A DNA stretch of 64,000 bases from Pseudomonadota bacterium (GTDB taxonomy: Bacteria; Pseudomonadota; Gammaproteobacteria; Steroidobacterales; Steroidobacteraceae): contig JAFEDT010000001.1 in NCBI GenBank assembly GCA_018241445.1, positions 186,001-250,000 on the forward strand. The letters are read 5' to 3'. Positions 26,283-35,032 of the stretch are shown here, one piece after another. How positions within the stretch are numbered: position 1 is the stretch's first letter; every line of letters starts with the position of its first letter. The position numbers were made by a program, and so were the translations under genes. The notes under the pieces are model-generated. The model worked only from the letters and a program-made list of their open reading frames with translations, had not been told where the DNA came from and did no database searches.

Positions 26283-28295
26283 ATGAAGAGAGGCACTGCA
26301 GTACCGGCCCGGCTGGCGGCGGCGGTGGCGGCTGTTCCGATGGCAGTGCTGGCCGCATCCCTGTGTCTGGCGGGCGCCGCCGTCGCAGCGGGACAGCCGC
26401 AATCCGCCGCCGCGCAGGAAGCCGCGGCGCGGGCGGCAACCGCTACGGTCAGCGTGGACCTGCGCCAGGCGCCGCGCGGCATCTTCAAGGTGCACCTGAG
26501 CCTGCCGGTGACCGCCGGGCCGCTGACGCTGGTCTATCCGAAGTGGCTGCCGGGCCGGCACGGTCCGGCGGGTCCCATCACCAACCTGGCCGGCCCGGTC
26601 TTCTCGCACGGCGGCAGCACGCTGTCCTGGCGGCGCGACGCCGAGGACATGTACGCCTTCCATCTCGACATCCCAGCCGGCGTGTCCACTATCGATGCCG
26701 ACTTCGAGGTGCTGACGGCGCTGCGGCCCGACGGCCTGGTGAACGGGCTGGAGGCGCCGCGCACGGCAACCGAGGCGCTCGCCATCCTGGAGTGGCACCA
26801 GGTAGTTCTGTACCCGGCCAACACAGCGAGCGACGATCTGCGTTACCAGGCGCAGGTGCTGCTGCCGCAGGGCTGGCAGTACGCCACGGCCCTGCGGCGC
26901 GCTGTCGCGGCGCGCTCGAGCGGCACAGCGGCCGATGGTGAGCTGAGCTTCGAGCCGACGTCGCTGACCACGCTGGTGGACTCCACGCTGATCGCCGGCC
27001 GCTACATGCACCATTACGAGCTCGGTGGCGATCCCGAGGTACGGCTGCACGTGGCGGCCGACGGACCGGCGGCGCTGAACCTCACCGGGCCGGTGTTGCA
27101 GCACTACCGCAACCTGGTGCGCGAGGCGCGGGCGCTGTTCGGCGGGACGCACTACCGGCACTACGATTTTCTCTACGTGCTCACCGACCAGATCATGCCC
27201 GACGGGCTGGAGCACCATGAGTCGAGCGACAACCGCTCGCCCTACCGCACTTTCCTCGACGACGATCTGCGGCGCGCCGAGGCCAACCTGCTGCCGCACG
27301 AGTACGCGCACTCCTGGAACGGCAAGTACCGCCGCCCGGCGGACCTGGCCACGCGCAACTACCAGGACCCGATGCACACCGATCTGCTGTGGGTCTACGA
27401 GGGGCTGACCGAATATCTTGGTGACGTGCTGGCGGCGCGCAGCGGACTCATGAGCGCGGAGGAATTCCGCGGCGAACTGGCGCAGGACCTGGCGGGCCAG
27501 GACACGCACCACGCGCGCACCTGGCGCAACCTGCAGGACACCACCGACGCCGCGCAGCTGCTGTACGTGCAGCCGCGCGACTGGGCGGCGCGGCTGCGAC
27601 GCCAGGAGGACTTCTACCACGAGTCGGCACTGCTGTGGCTGGAGGCCGATACGCTGATCCGCCGCCTGTCGGGGGGCAAGCGCAGCCTGGATGACTTCTG
27701 CCGCAGCTTCTACGGCGGTACCACAGTGCCCGCGGTGGTGGGTTACGACTTTGCGGCCCTGGTGAGCGCGCTCAACGCGGTGCAACCCTACGACTGGGCC
27801 GGCTTCTGGCACGAGCGGCTCACGCGCCACCGCGACCAGGCGCCGGCCGAGGGCATCGAGGCCTCCGGCTGGCGCCTGCAGTACACCGCGGCCGAGGGTG
27901 TCATGTCACGCGCCCACGAGGCCGACGATGGGGACCTTGACGCGCGCTTTTCGCTGGGCTTCCTGGTCGGTGACGGCAACGCCGACATCGAAGACGTCAT
28001 ACCCGGCTCACCCGCCGACACGGCGGGCCTGGCCCCGGGCGATCGCATGATCGCCGTCAACGATCGCAAGTGGTCGAAGGACGAACTGCGTGATGCCATC
28101 GCCGCCACGGCCAGCGGCGCCGACAGCGTGCGCTTGCTGGTGATGCGTGGCGACATCGTGCGCGGCTTCGAGCTGCGCTACCGCGGCGGGCCGCGTTATC
28201 CCGGACTGGTGAGGATCGCCGGCAAGGCCGACGTGCTGGATGCGATCGCCACCGCGCGCACCCAGGGCGCCGGCGCACCCCGGCAGACTCATTGA
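26283..28295 (+). CDS. M61-family glycyl aminopeptidase with C-terminal PDZ domain
   Basis: A 670-residue exported zinc peptidase. A signal peptide spans about 1-38. The N-terminal beta domain (VYPKWLPGRHGPAGPITN) is characteristic of the family. The zinc site is HEYAH at 339-343 (LLPHEYAHSWNGKYRRP), with the third ligand Glu in LLWVYEGLTEYLGD. A PDZ domain lies near 545-640 (FLVGDGNADIEDVIPGSPA, then GLAPGDRMIAVNDR). The family removes N-terminal Gly or Ala from peptides. It is probably cotranscribed with the TonB receptor upstream and acts in the periplasm on imported peptides. Confidence 0.93.
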   Translation: MKRGTAVPARLAAAVAAVPMAVLAASLCLAGAAVAAGQPQSAAAQEAAARAATATVSVDLRQAPRGIFKVHLSLPVTAGPLTLVYPKWLPGRHGPAGPITNLAGPVFSHGGSTLSWRRDAEDMYAFHLDIPAGVSTIDADFEVLTALRPDGLVNGLEAPRTATEALAILEWHQVVLYPANTASDDLRYQAQVLLPQGWQYATALRRAVAARSSGTAADGELSFEPTSLTTLVDSTLIAGRYMHHYELGGDPEVRLHVAADGPAALNLTGPVLQHYRNLVREARALFGGTHYRHYDFLYVLTDQIMPDGLEHHESSDNRSPYRTFLDDDLRRAEANLLPHEYAHSWNGKYRRPADLATRNYQDPMHTDLLWVYEGLTEYLGDVLAARSGLMSAEEFRGELAQDLAGQDTHHARTWRNLQDTTDAAQLLYVQPRDWAARLRRQEDFYHESALLWLEADTLIRRLSGGKRSLDDFCRSFYGGTTVPAVVGYDFAALVSALNAVQPYDWAGFWHERLTRHRDQAPAEGIEASGWRLQYTAAEGVMSRAHEADDGDLDARFSLGFLVGDGNADIEDVIPGSPADTAGLAPGDRMIAVNDRKWSKDELRDAIAATASGADSVRLLVMRGDIVRGFELRYRGGPRYPGLVRIAGKADVLDAIATARTQGAGAPRQTH

Positions 28296-28304
28296 CCCGC
28301 CCTC

Positions 28305-28331
28305 GCCCCGGCCCCGCGGTGGTGCCGGGGC
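28305..28331 (+). terminator. Possible hairpin terminator after the M61 gene
   Basis: Arms GCCCCGGC (28305-28312) and GCCGGGGC (28324-28331) with an 11-base loop, 9 bases after the stop. No T-run follows, so it may only attenuate read-through into the next receptor gene. Confidence 0.4.
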
Positions 28332-28368
28332 ATTCGGGCAACCACTGTCTGGTTAAAGATTAGAAGAT

Positions 28369-28381
28369 TATAATGACTTTA
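28369..28381 (+). promoter_or_regulatory. Minus-10 box and candidate GntR operator for the receptor-permease-aminotransferase-kinase operon
   Basis: A perfect TATAAT at 28369-28374, inside an AT-rich patch in otherwise GC-rich DNA, 46 bases before the ATG. No good minus-35 hexamer is seen. The 13-mer TATAATGACTTTA matches 11 of 13 positions of one in front of the gntR-like gene (minus strand, 35824-35812), which suggests a shared regulator site. Confidence 0.5.
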
Positions 28382-28427
28382 CCGCCGTACAGATCCGGAG
28401 GCGGCACGACTATCACAGGGAGTCACC

Positions 28428-30764
28428 ATGACGATGCAGTATCTGCGGGGCGCTGCGCCAGTTACGACGGCGCTCGCAATGATTTCGGCCCTTGCGGCCC
28501 TTCCGGCCAACCGGGCCATTGCCGATGAGCCGGCGGCCGGCAGTGCCCCCACGGCACTGGCCGAGATCGTGGTCACGGCGCAGAAGCGCTCGCAGAACCT
28601 GCAGGACGTGCCGCTGAGCATCGCGGCCTTCGACAACCGCTCGCTGCAGGAGACCGGGGTACAGGACTTCAACGACCTGGCCGCGCGCGTGCCGGGCGTG
28701 GCCCTGAACTCCGCCGGCCCCGGCCGCAGCAGCTACTCCATCCGCGGCATCGCTTCCATCGGCGGCAACGCGCCCACCACCGGCGTCTACGTGGACGAGA
28801 CGCCCATCCTGCCCTCCGGCGGCGACGGCGCCAACGCCTCCATCGATCCGGATCTGTACGACCTGGCGCGGGTGGAGGTGCTGCGCGGCCCGCAGGGCAC
28901 GCTGTACGGCTCCAGTTCCATGGGCGGCACGATCCGGCTCATCACCAACCAACCCGAGCTCGCCCGCAGCGAAGGCAGCGTGCACGCGGAAGGCTCCTAC
29001 ACCGAGCATGGCTCGGGCAACGTACGGCTGGACGGCATGGTCAACCTGCCGCTGATCCAGGACCGCGTGGCGCTGCGCCTGGTGGGCACCTACAAGAACT
29101 ACAGCGGCTTCATCGACCGCGAGGTCGGTGTATGGGCGCCGCAGCCGGCGGACTACAGCTCGTCGGTCCCCAACCCCCCGCCCTACCCCGTCTCCCCGGC
29201 GGCACCGACGCGCATTGTGCGCAACGTCAACACCGAGGAGCGCTACAGCCTGCGCGCGGTGATGAAGATCGCGGTCAGCGACACGCTCACCGTCACCCCC
29301 TCCGTGTGGATGCAACGGCTGAACATGGGCGCGCCACCGGACTTCGACGTCGTTACCGGGCAGTCGTCCGGGTCGCTGGTGCAGCGCCGGCCCTTCGACG
29401 TCTCCGAGGCCTATCACGACCGCTTCACGCTGGCCAACCTGACGGTCAACGACCAGCTCAGTTTCGGCAGCCTCGTATCCTCGACCTCCTACATGCACCG
29501 CACGGTCTACACGCCTGACGATGAGACCGAGGCGCTGGAGCTGGCCTACCCGCAGGGCCGGTTCGTGGCCAATTCATACGCGCCAACGGTGACCACGCGC
29601 GAGTTCACCGAGGAACTGCGGCTGAACATCGCCCCGCAGGGCTCGCCGTTCTCCGGCGTGGTCGGCGCCTATTACAACGACAGCAACCGCCACTACAGTG
29701 TCTGGTACAACATCCCCGGCTACGACGCGCTGTTCCGCGGCTCACCCACCTCGCTGTTCCTGTTCGGCCCGGGTCCGCTGGATGACGTCAACTATTCGCA
29801 GCACGGCGACTACTCACCACGCCAGGAGGCGGCGTTCGCGGAAGGCAACTACGACCTGACACAGAAGCTGAAACTGACCGCGGGCCTGCGCTGGTACCGC
29901 ATGCAGTACGACACCATCCGCAACGAGGACGGCCTGTCGAACGGCGGACCCTCGATCTCCACCGGCTCCGCCGTCAACACCGGCGTCAACCCCAAGCTGT
30001 CGCTGTCCTACCAGTTCGAGCATGACGTGCTGGCTTACGCCACCGCCTCGCGCGGCGTGCGCCCCGGTGGCACCAACACCAGTGATCTTGCCGCCAAGGG
30101 CTGCGGCCAGGACTACGGCCCGTACCAGCCCGACAGCCTGTGGAACTACGAACTCGGCGGCAAGACGCGCTGGCTCGATGGCAGGCTTACCGCCAACGGC
30201 GCGGTGTACTACATCAAATGGAAGGACGTGCAGCAGGGCGAGACGCTGCCCTGCTCCTATCAGATCACCCAGAACGCAGGCGCCGCCAACGTGACCGGCG
30301 CGGAGCTGGAACTGCAGGCGCAGATCACCCCGGCGCTGCAGGTGAGCGCCGGCGCCGGCTATACCCACGCCGTGCTGGCCGAGGATGCGCCCAATCTCGG
30401 CGGCTTCAAGGGGCAGCAGCTGCAGAACGTGCCCCGCTGGAACGGCGGCGCCAGCGTGCGCTATGCCTTCGGCCTCGCCAGCTACCGCGCCTTCGTGCGC
30501 GCCGACTACCAGTATGTCGGAGAATCGTTCCCTGACTTCGCCCGCAGCGATCCGGCCACTTTTCAGCGCGCCTATTCGCTCACCGACCTGCGCGCCGGGG
30601 TCACGGTGCACGACTGGGAGCTGGACCTGTTCATGGACAACGCCTTCGACAAGCAGGCGTACCTGTCGCGGTTCATCTCCGACAACTACGATGCCGCCAG
30701 CCGTTCGCGCATGTTCACCAACCGGCCGCGCACCGTCGGCCTGTCGGTGCAGCGCAGCTTCTGA
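28428..30764 (+). CDS. TonB-dependent outer-membrane receptor
   Basis: A 778-residue receptor. The signal peptide ends near NRAIA; the TonB box region is LAEIVVTAQKRSQNLQDVPLS, typical of the sphingomonad/xanthomonad type. The plug has SYSIRGIASIGG, VEVLRGPQGTLYGSSSMGGTIRLIT, and the barrel ends TVGLSVQRSF with terminal Phe. It lies 132 bases after the M61 gene, behind its own promoter-like TATAAT, and 2 bases before the APC permease, so it is the outer-membrane gate of this operon. Ligand unknown; the inner-membrane partner suggests an amine or amino acid. Confidence 0.92.
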   Translation: MTMQYLRGAAPVTTALAMISALAALPANRAIADEPAAGSAPTALAEIVVTAQKRSQNLQDVPLSIAAFDNRSLQETGVQDFNDLAARVPGVALNSAGPGRSSYSIRGIASIGGNAPTTGVYVDETPILPSGGDGANASIDPDLYDLARVEVLRGPQGTLYGSSSMGGTIRLITNQPELARSEGSVHAEGSYTEHGSGNVRLDGMVNLPLIQDRVALRLVGTYKNYSGFIDREVGVWAPQPADYSSSVPNPPPYPVSPAAPTRIVRNVNTEERYSLRAVMKIAVSDTLTVTPSVWMQRLNMGAPPDFDVVTGQSSGSLVQRRPFDVSEAYHDRFTLANLTVNDQLSFGSLVSSTSYMHRTVYTPDDETEALELAYPQGRFVANSYAPTVTTREFTEELRLNIAPQGSPFSGVVGAYYNDSNRHYSVWYNIPGYDALFRGSPTSLFLFGPGPLDDVNYSQHGDYSPRQEAAFAEGNYDLTQKLKLTAGLRWYRMQYDTIRNEDGLSNGGPSISTGSAVNTGVNPKLSLSYQFEHDVLAYATASRGVRPGGTNTSDLAAKGCGQDYGPYQPDSLWNYELGGKTRWLDGRLTANGAVYYIKWKDVQQGETLPCSYQITQNAGAANVTGAELELQAQITPALQVSAGAGYTHAVLAEDAPNLGGFKGQQLQNVPRWNGGASVRYAFGLASYRAFVRADYQYVGESFPDFARSDPATFQRAYSLTDLRAGVTVHDWELDLFMDNAFDKQAYLSRFISDNYDAASRSRMFTNRPRTVGLSVQRSF

Positions 30765-30766
30765 CC

Positions 30767-32212
30767 ATGCCCGACCGCACAGCAGCCCGTAGCAACGACC
30801 GGCCGCGCGCACAGGGCGGCTTCGGCCTGGGCGACGCGCTGGTGCTGGGCCTGTCGGGTTCCGGTCCGGCGCAGACGCTGGCGGTGAGCCTCGCCAGCCT
30901 GGTCGCCGTCAGTGGCACCGGCAGCGTGTTGCCGGTGCTGCTGTGTTTCATCCCCATGCTGGGCATCGCCATCGGCTACCAGCGGCTCAACCGCTGGGAT
31001 CCGGACTCAGGAGCGACCTTCACCTGGGTGGGACGCACCTTCCATCCGTGGCTCGGTTTCATGGCCGGCTGGATGATCCTGCTCTACTACACCCTCGGTA
31101 CCAGCAGCCTGACCATACCGGCCGGCACCTACACGCTGGAGCTGCTCGCGCCCCGGTGGGTCGATCATCCGCTGGCGGTGGCCTGCGCGGGAGGCGCCTG
31201 GAACATCGCGGTGTGCCTGCTGGCCCTGCAGGGCCTGAAGGTGGCAGCCCGCTTCGAGTGGGTCATCGTCATCTTCCAGTACCTGGTGCTGCTGGCCGTC
31301 GCGGCCGCCGGGGTGTGGGCGCTGGCGCATGCCGGCACCGCGGTGGCCTTCTCCCGCGAATGGTTCACGCTCCAGGGTGCGGGCGGCCTGCGTGGACTCA
31401 CCGGCGGCATCGTGATCGCCTGCTTCATGTATTCCGGCTGGGACGCCGCCATCTACGTCAACGAGGAATCCACCGACCGCGTCAACAACCCCGGCCGCGC
31501 GGCGATTGCCAGTGTCGTCATCCTGGCCGTGGCCTACGCCTTCTGCGTGCTGGGCTACCAGGCCGTGCTTCCCGCAGCGCAGCTGCAAAGTCACGCCGGC
31601 AACGCGCTGGCGGTGATCGCCACCCGCCTGCTCGGCAGACCCTGGGGCACATTGATGAGCCTCGCCGTGCTGACCGGCACGCTCGCCACACTGCAGGCGG
31701 CCGTCATCAGCGCGGCGCGGGTCAGCTTCTCCATGGCGCGCGAACGTGTGATGCCCCGCGTGCTGCTGCGCACCGATCCGCACAGCGGCAACCCGCGGAT
31801 GGCGACCGCGATCATGGGATCGCTCAACCTGGTGCTGCTGGCACTGGTGCTGAGCAGCGGCAGCATCGCCAGCGCGCTGAACAACATCGCCAACAGCCTG
31901 GGGCTGATCGCCATCCTGTTCTACGCCCTGACCGGCGCAGCCGCGGTATGGCAGGGCCGCGCGCTGCTGTCGCGCTCGGCGGGAGACCTGGTGCTCGGCG
32001 GGCTGCTGCCCGCGGGCGGTGTGCTGTTCCTCGCCTGGGTGGCGATCGAATCGGTGCGCAATGGCGCCACCTCGCCCGCCGTGCTCGCCTGGGGCGCCGG
32101 CTCGCTTGCGGTCGGGGCCGTCATCACCACGCTCCTGCATTTATCCGGACGCGGCGGATTTCATCGCCGCCCGGACACATCAGTCTCACAGCCAGAAGGA
32201 AGCCGATCGTGA
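30767..32212 (+). CDS. APC-superfamily amino acid/amine permease
   Basis: A 481-residue inner-membrane protein with about 12 hydrophobic segments. It starts GFGLGDALVLGLSGSGPAQTLAVS in place of the usual IG.GIG loop, and later has FMYSGWDAAIYVNEESTDRVNNPGRAA, as in amine and glutamate/GABA-type APC carriers. The ATG is 2 bases after the receptor stop, and its own stop overlaps the next GTG. It should move the substrate of the downstream aminotransferase into the cytoplasm. Specificity not readable. Confidence 0.85.
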   Translation: MPDRTAARSNDRPRAQGGFGLGDALVLGLSGSGPAQTLAVSLASLVAVSGTGSVLPVLLCFIPMLGIAIGYQRLNRWDPDSGATFTWVGRTFHPWLGFMAGWMILLYYTLGTSSLTIPAGTYTLELLAPRWVDHPLAVACAGGAWNIAVCLLALQGLKVAARFEWVIVIFQYLVLLAVAAAGVWALAHAGTAVAFSREWFTLQGAGGLRGLTGGIVIACFMYSGWDAAIYVNEESTDRVNNPGRAAIASVVILAVAYAFCVLGYQAVLPAAQLQSHAGNALAVIATRLLGRPWGTLMSLAVLTGTLATLQAAVISAARVSFSMARERVMPRVLLRTDPHSGNPRMATAIMGSLNLVLLALVLSSGSIASALNNIANSLGLIAILFYALTGAAAVWQGRALLSRSAGDLVLGGLLPAGGVLFLAWVAIESVRNGATSPAVLAWGAGSLAVGAVITTLLHLSGRGGFHRRPDTSVSQPEGSRS

Positions 32213-33555
32213 GCCTCAGCTATCACAACCCGCAACGCACCGCGCGCAGCGCTGCCTTGTACCCGAAGGCCTGCGAGGTCATCCCCGCCGGCGTCAACAG
32301 CACCGCGCGCGCACGTTTCTCCGGCTGGGATCCCTACCCGCTGTTCATCGATCACGGCACCGGTGCGCACCTGTTCGACGTCGACGGCAACCGCTACGTC
32401 GACTACCTGCTCGGCCTGGGGCCGATGCTGCTCGGACACCGCCCGCCCGGGGTCACCGCCGCGGTAGTCAGGGCCATCCAGGAGCGCGGCACGGTGTTCG
32501 CGCTGCCGACCGAGGACGAGGCGCGACTTGCCCACCTGATCATCGACTCCATCCCGAGCGTGGAGCAGGTGCGCCTGTGCAACACCGGGACCGAGGCGGT
32601 GATCTATGCCCTGCGACTGGCCCGCACCTTCACCGGCCGGCAGAAGATCATCCGCTTCGAGGGCATGTACCACGGTTTCGCCGACGGGGTGTACTGGAGC
32701 AAACACCCGGACCTGCGCGAAGCGGGCCCCGACGACCGCCCGGTGCCGGTTCCGCAGGGGCCCGGCATTCCGGCCTGCATCGGCGAGCAACTGATCATCC
32801 TGCCGTGGAACGACGTCGGGGCGCTGCGCGCCGCCATCGAGCGCGAGGGCGACAACATTGCCGCGGTGCTCACCGAGGCGGTCATGTGCAACACCGGCTG
32901 CATCCTTCCCGAGCCGGGCTACCTGGAGGCGATGCGCGAGCTCACCGCCGCGCGCGGCATCCTGTTGATCTTCGACGAGGTCATCACCGGATTCCGGCTG
33001 CACCTGGCCGGTGCGCAGGGCCGCTACAACATCCGGCCCGACCTGTCGGTGTTCGCCAAGGGCCTGGGAGGCGGCTTCCCGGTAGCGGCGCTCGGCGGCC
33101 GCAAGGACATCATGTCCCTCGCCGCCGACGGCACGGTATCGATCGCCGGCACCTATACCGCCAACACCATCGCGGTGGCTGCGGCGCTGGCAGCCCTTGA
33201 GGAGCTGCGTGCCCCGCAGATGTACCAGCAGCTCAATACCCGCTGCGAGCGGCTGTACTCGGGGCTGGAGCAGATCTTCCAGGATGCACGCATGCCCGCC
33301 TACGTGGTCGGCGTGGGCCCGGTCATGCAGGTGTGGTTTGCCGAGCGCGCCATCCGCAATTACCGCGACGCCATCCGCCACGCCAGCCACACCCGCTTCC
33401 GGCGCTGGTGGGAGGGCATGCTGAACCGGGGTGTACTCTTCCACCCCCATGCCTTCGAAAACCTGTTCGTGTCCTTCGCCCACTCGGATGACGACGTCGC
33501 CGCCACGCTGGACGCGGCGAAAGCCACGGTGGCGGACATGAAGGCGCATGGCTGA
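32209..33555 (+). CDS. Class III aminotransferase, glutamate-1-semialdehyde-mutase-like
   Basis: A 448-residue PLP enzyme. The GTG start overlaps the permease stop (GTGA) and has GAAGGA upstream; the frame runs open far upstream inside the permease gene, which is a shadow. Family features: VIPAGVNSTARA, LFDVDGNRYVDYLLGLGPMLLGH, CNTGTEAVIYALRLAR, DEVITGFR with Asp256, and SVFAKGLGGGFP with the PLP Lys284. It resembles HemL in layout, but the context is catabolic, so it is more likely a transaminase or aminomutase for an imported amine. The next gene overlaps it by 8 bases. Confidence 0.88.
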   Translation: MSLSYHNPQRTARSAALYPKACEVIPAGVNSTARARFSGWDPYPLFIDHGTGAHLFDVDGNRYVDYLLGLGPMLLGHRPPGVTAAVVRAIQERGTVFALPTEDEARLAHLIIDSIPSVEQVRLCNTGTEAVIYALRLARTFTGRQKIIRFEGMYHGFADGVYWSKHPDLREAGPDDRPVPVPQGPGIPACIGEQLIILPWNDVGALRAAIEREGDNIAAVLTEAVMCNTGCILPEPGYLEAMRELTAARGILLIFDEVITGFRLHLAGAQGRYNIRPDLSVFAKGLGGGFPVAALGGRKDIMSLAADGTVSIAGTYTANTIAVAAALAALEELRAPQMYQQLNTRCERLYSGLEQIFQDARMPAYVVGVGPVMQVWFAERAIRNYRDAIRHASHTRFRRWWEGMLNRGVLFHPHAFENLFVSFAHSDDDVAATLDAAKATVADMKAHG

Positions 33556-35008
33556 ACGCGGCGACAGCCTCACACTGGGCCTGGATCTGGGCACCTCGGC
33601 GCTCAAAGCCGTGGTGGCCGATGCGGATGGCCGCGTACTGGCAACCGCCAGCGCGCCCTTCGACACGCTCAGCGATGTGCCCGGCCAGGCGGAACAGAAT
33701 CCCGCCGACTGGCTGCGCGCCGCGCGTGTCGCCCTTGCGGAGCTGGACGCACTGCTGGATGGCAAGGAGCCGCGGTGGCGCAGGCGCGTGGCAGCCATCG
33801 GGCTTGCCGGACAGCTGCCCACGTTGGTGGTGCTGGGCAAGAGCGGCGCGCTCGGCAACGCCTTCACCTGGAAAGACACGCGGGCGGATGCCCTGGCGGC
33901 GCAGGTCCTGGGCGACAACCGCCGCACCCTCTACCGCCGCACCGGCATGCCGATCGACGGCCGCTACCTGGGACCGATGTTCCGTCAGCACTGGGGCGCA
34001 CGCAGCGGCGAGGCGCGCTGGGTGCTGGGCGCGAAGGACTATCTGTGCCACGCGCTCACCGGCGAGCATGTCACCGATCCCTCCACCGCCGCGGGCTACG
34101 GCGTCTTTGACCTGGCGCAGGGCGCTTTCGACGAGCGGTTGTGCGAGCCCTGGGGCCTGCGGCCGGATATGTTGCCGCAGATACGGCCAGCGCATTCTCA
34201 TGCCGGGACCTTGAGCCGTGCGGGCGCCGCGTTGCTCGGGCTGCGCCCCGGGCTGCCGGTCACGGTCGGCGCGGCGGATTCAGTCGCCGGCGCCTATGCC
34301 ATGGCGCAGCTGCGCGAGGGCACGGCCTGCGTCGCCATGGGTTCCAGCACCATCATCCTCGATGCAGTACACGAGCTGCGCCTGGATCCCGCGCAGCGTT
34401 ACCTGCTGACGCCGCACGTGGAGCCGGGCTGGTACGGGCGCGAGATGGACCTGTTGGCCACCGGCACGGGCTACGACTGGCTGAGCAGCCTGTTCCGGTG
34501 GACTGCCCCTGGCGAGCTGGACTCCCACGCCGCGCAATCGGTGCCGGGAGCGCAGGGGCTGACGTTCACGCCCTACCTCGCCGGCGGCGAGCAGGGCGCA
34601 TTGTGGGATCCGACGCTGCGCGGCACGCTGTCGGGACTGACACTGCGCCATGGCCGCGAAGACATCGCGCGCGCCTTCCTCGAGGGTGTGGGATTCGAGA
34701 TGCGCCGCTGCCTGGAGGTGCTGGCTGAGGCCACCCCGGTGCACGAGGTCGTGCTGGCAGGACACCTGACGGAGATCCCGTCCAGCCTGCAACTGCTGGC
34801 AGACATCCTCGACCGTCCGATCCGGCCGTACCCGCCCCTGTCAGCGGCGGCGCTCGGCGCCGCAATGGGCGCATTTGCCAGCCTGACACCCGCAGCCACA
34901 GTGCGACCACACATCGATGCCACCTGGCCGCAGCCGGTGCGGCCGGGAGAGCAGAGTGGGGTGTATCGCGGGTTGTACCGGGAGTATCTGGCGGCAAGCG
35001 CGGGGTGA
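33548..35008 (+). CDS. FGGY-family carbohydrate kinase, xylulokinase-like
   Basis: A 486-residue kinase of the two-domain actin-like fold. The N-terminal phosphate motif is LGLDLGTSALKAVV, with GQAEQNPADWLRA and IGLAGQLPTLVVLGK. The second domain has VTVGAADSVAGAYAMAQLREG, GSSTIILDAV and a C-terminal LSAAALGAAMGAFASL. FGGY enzymes phosphorylate sugars or polyols with ATP. Its start overlaps the aminotransferase gene by 8 bases, so the two are made together; a transaminase followed by a polyol kinase hints at an amino-sugar-alcohol or hydroxy-amine substrate (inference). Confidence 0.88.
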   Translation: MAERGDSLTLGLDLGTSALKAVVADADGRVLATASAPFDTLSDVPGQAEQNPADWLRAARVALAELDALLDGKEPRWRRRVAAIGLAGQLPTLVVLGKSGALGNAFTWKDTRADALAAQVLGDNRRTLYRRTGMPIDGRYLGPMFRQHWGARSGEARWVLGAKDYLCHALTGEHVTDPSTAAGYGVFDLAQGAFDERLCEPWGLRPDMLPQIRPAHSHAGTLSRAGAALLGLRPGLPVTVGAADSVAGAYAMAQLREGTACVAMGSSTIILDAVHELRLDPAQRYLLTPHVEPGWYGREMDLLATGTGYDWLSSLFRWTAPGELDSHAAQSVPGAQGLTFTPYLAGGEQGALWDPTLRGTLSGLTLRHGREDIARAFLEGVGFEMRRCLEVLAEATPVHEVVLAGHLTEIPSSLQLLADILDRPIRPYPPLSAAALGAAMGAFASLTPAATVRPHIDATWPQPVRPGEQSGVYRGLYREYLAASAG

Positions 35009-35032
35009 GGTCGCCGCCGAGGCGTCGAACCC

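Noticed and set aside
24672..27830. A 1052-codon open frame on the minus strand across the first TonB receptor and the M61 gene
   Set aside because: It spans two genes on the other strand, has a biased composition and no signal or domain; long antisense frames are expected at this G+C content.
30943..32208. Upstream in-frame extension of the class III aminotransferase through the APC permease
   Set aside because: The permease reads clearly in another frame, and a GTG with a good ribosome-binding site starts the aminotransferase at 32209.
32209..33555. Calling the aminotransferase hemL
   Set aside because: Family resemblance is real, but its overlap with a permease and a sugar-type kinase argues for a catabolic role, so no hemL symbol is given.
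32161..33927. A 588-codon minus-strand frame opposite the aminotransferase and kinase genes
   Set aside because: It is antisense to two genes with clear catalytic motifs and carries none of its own.
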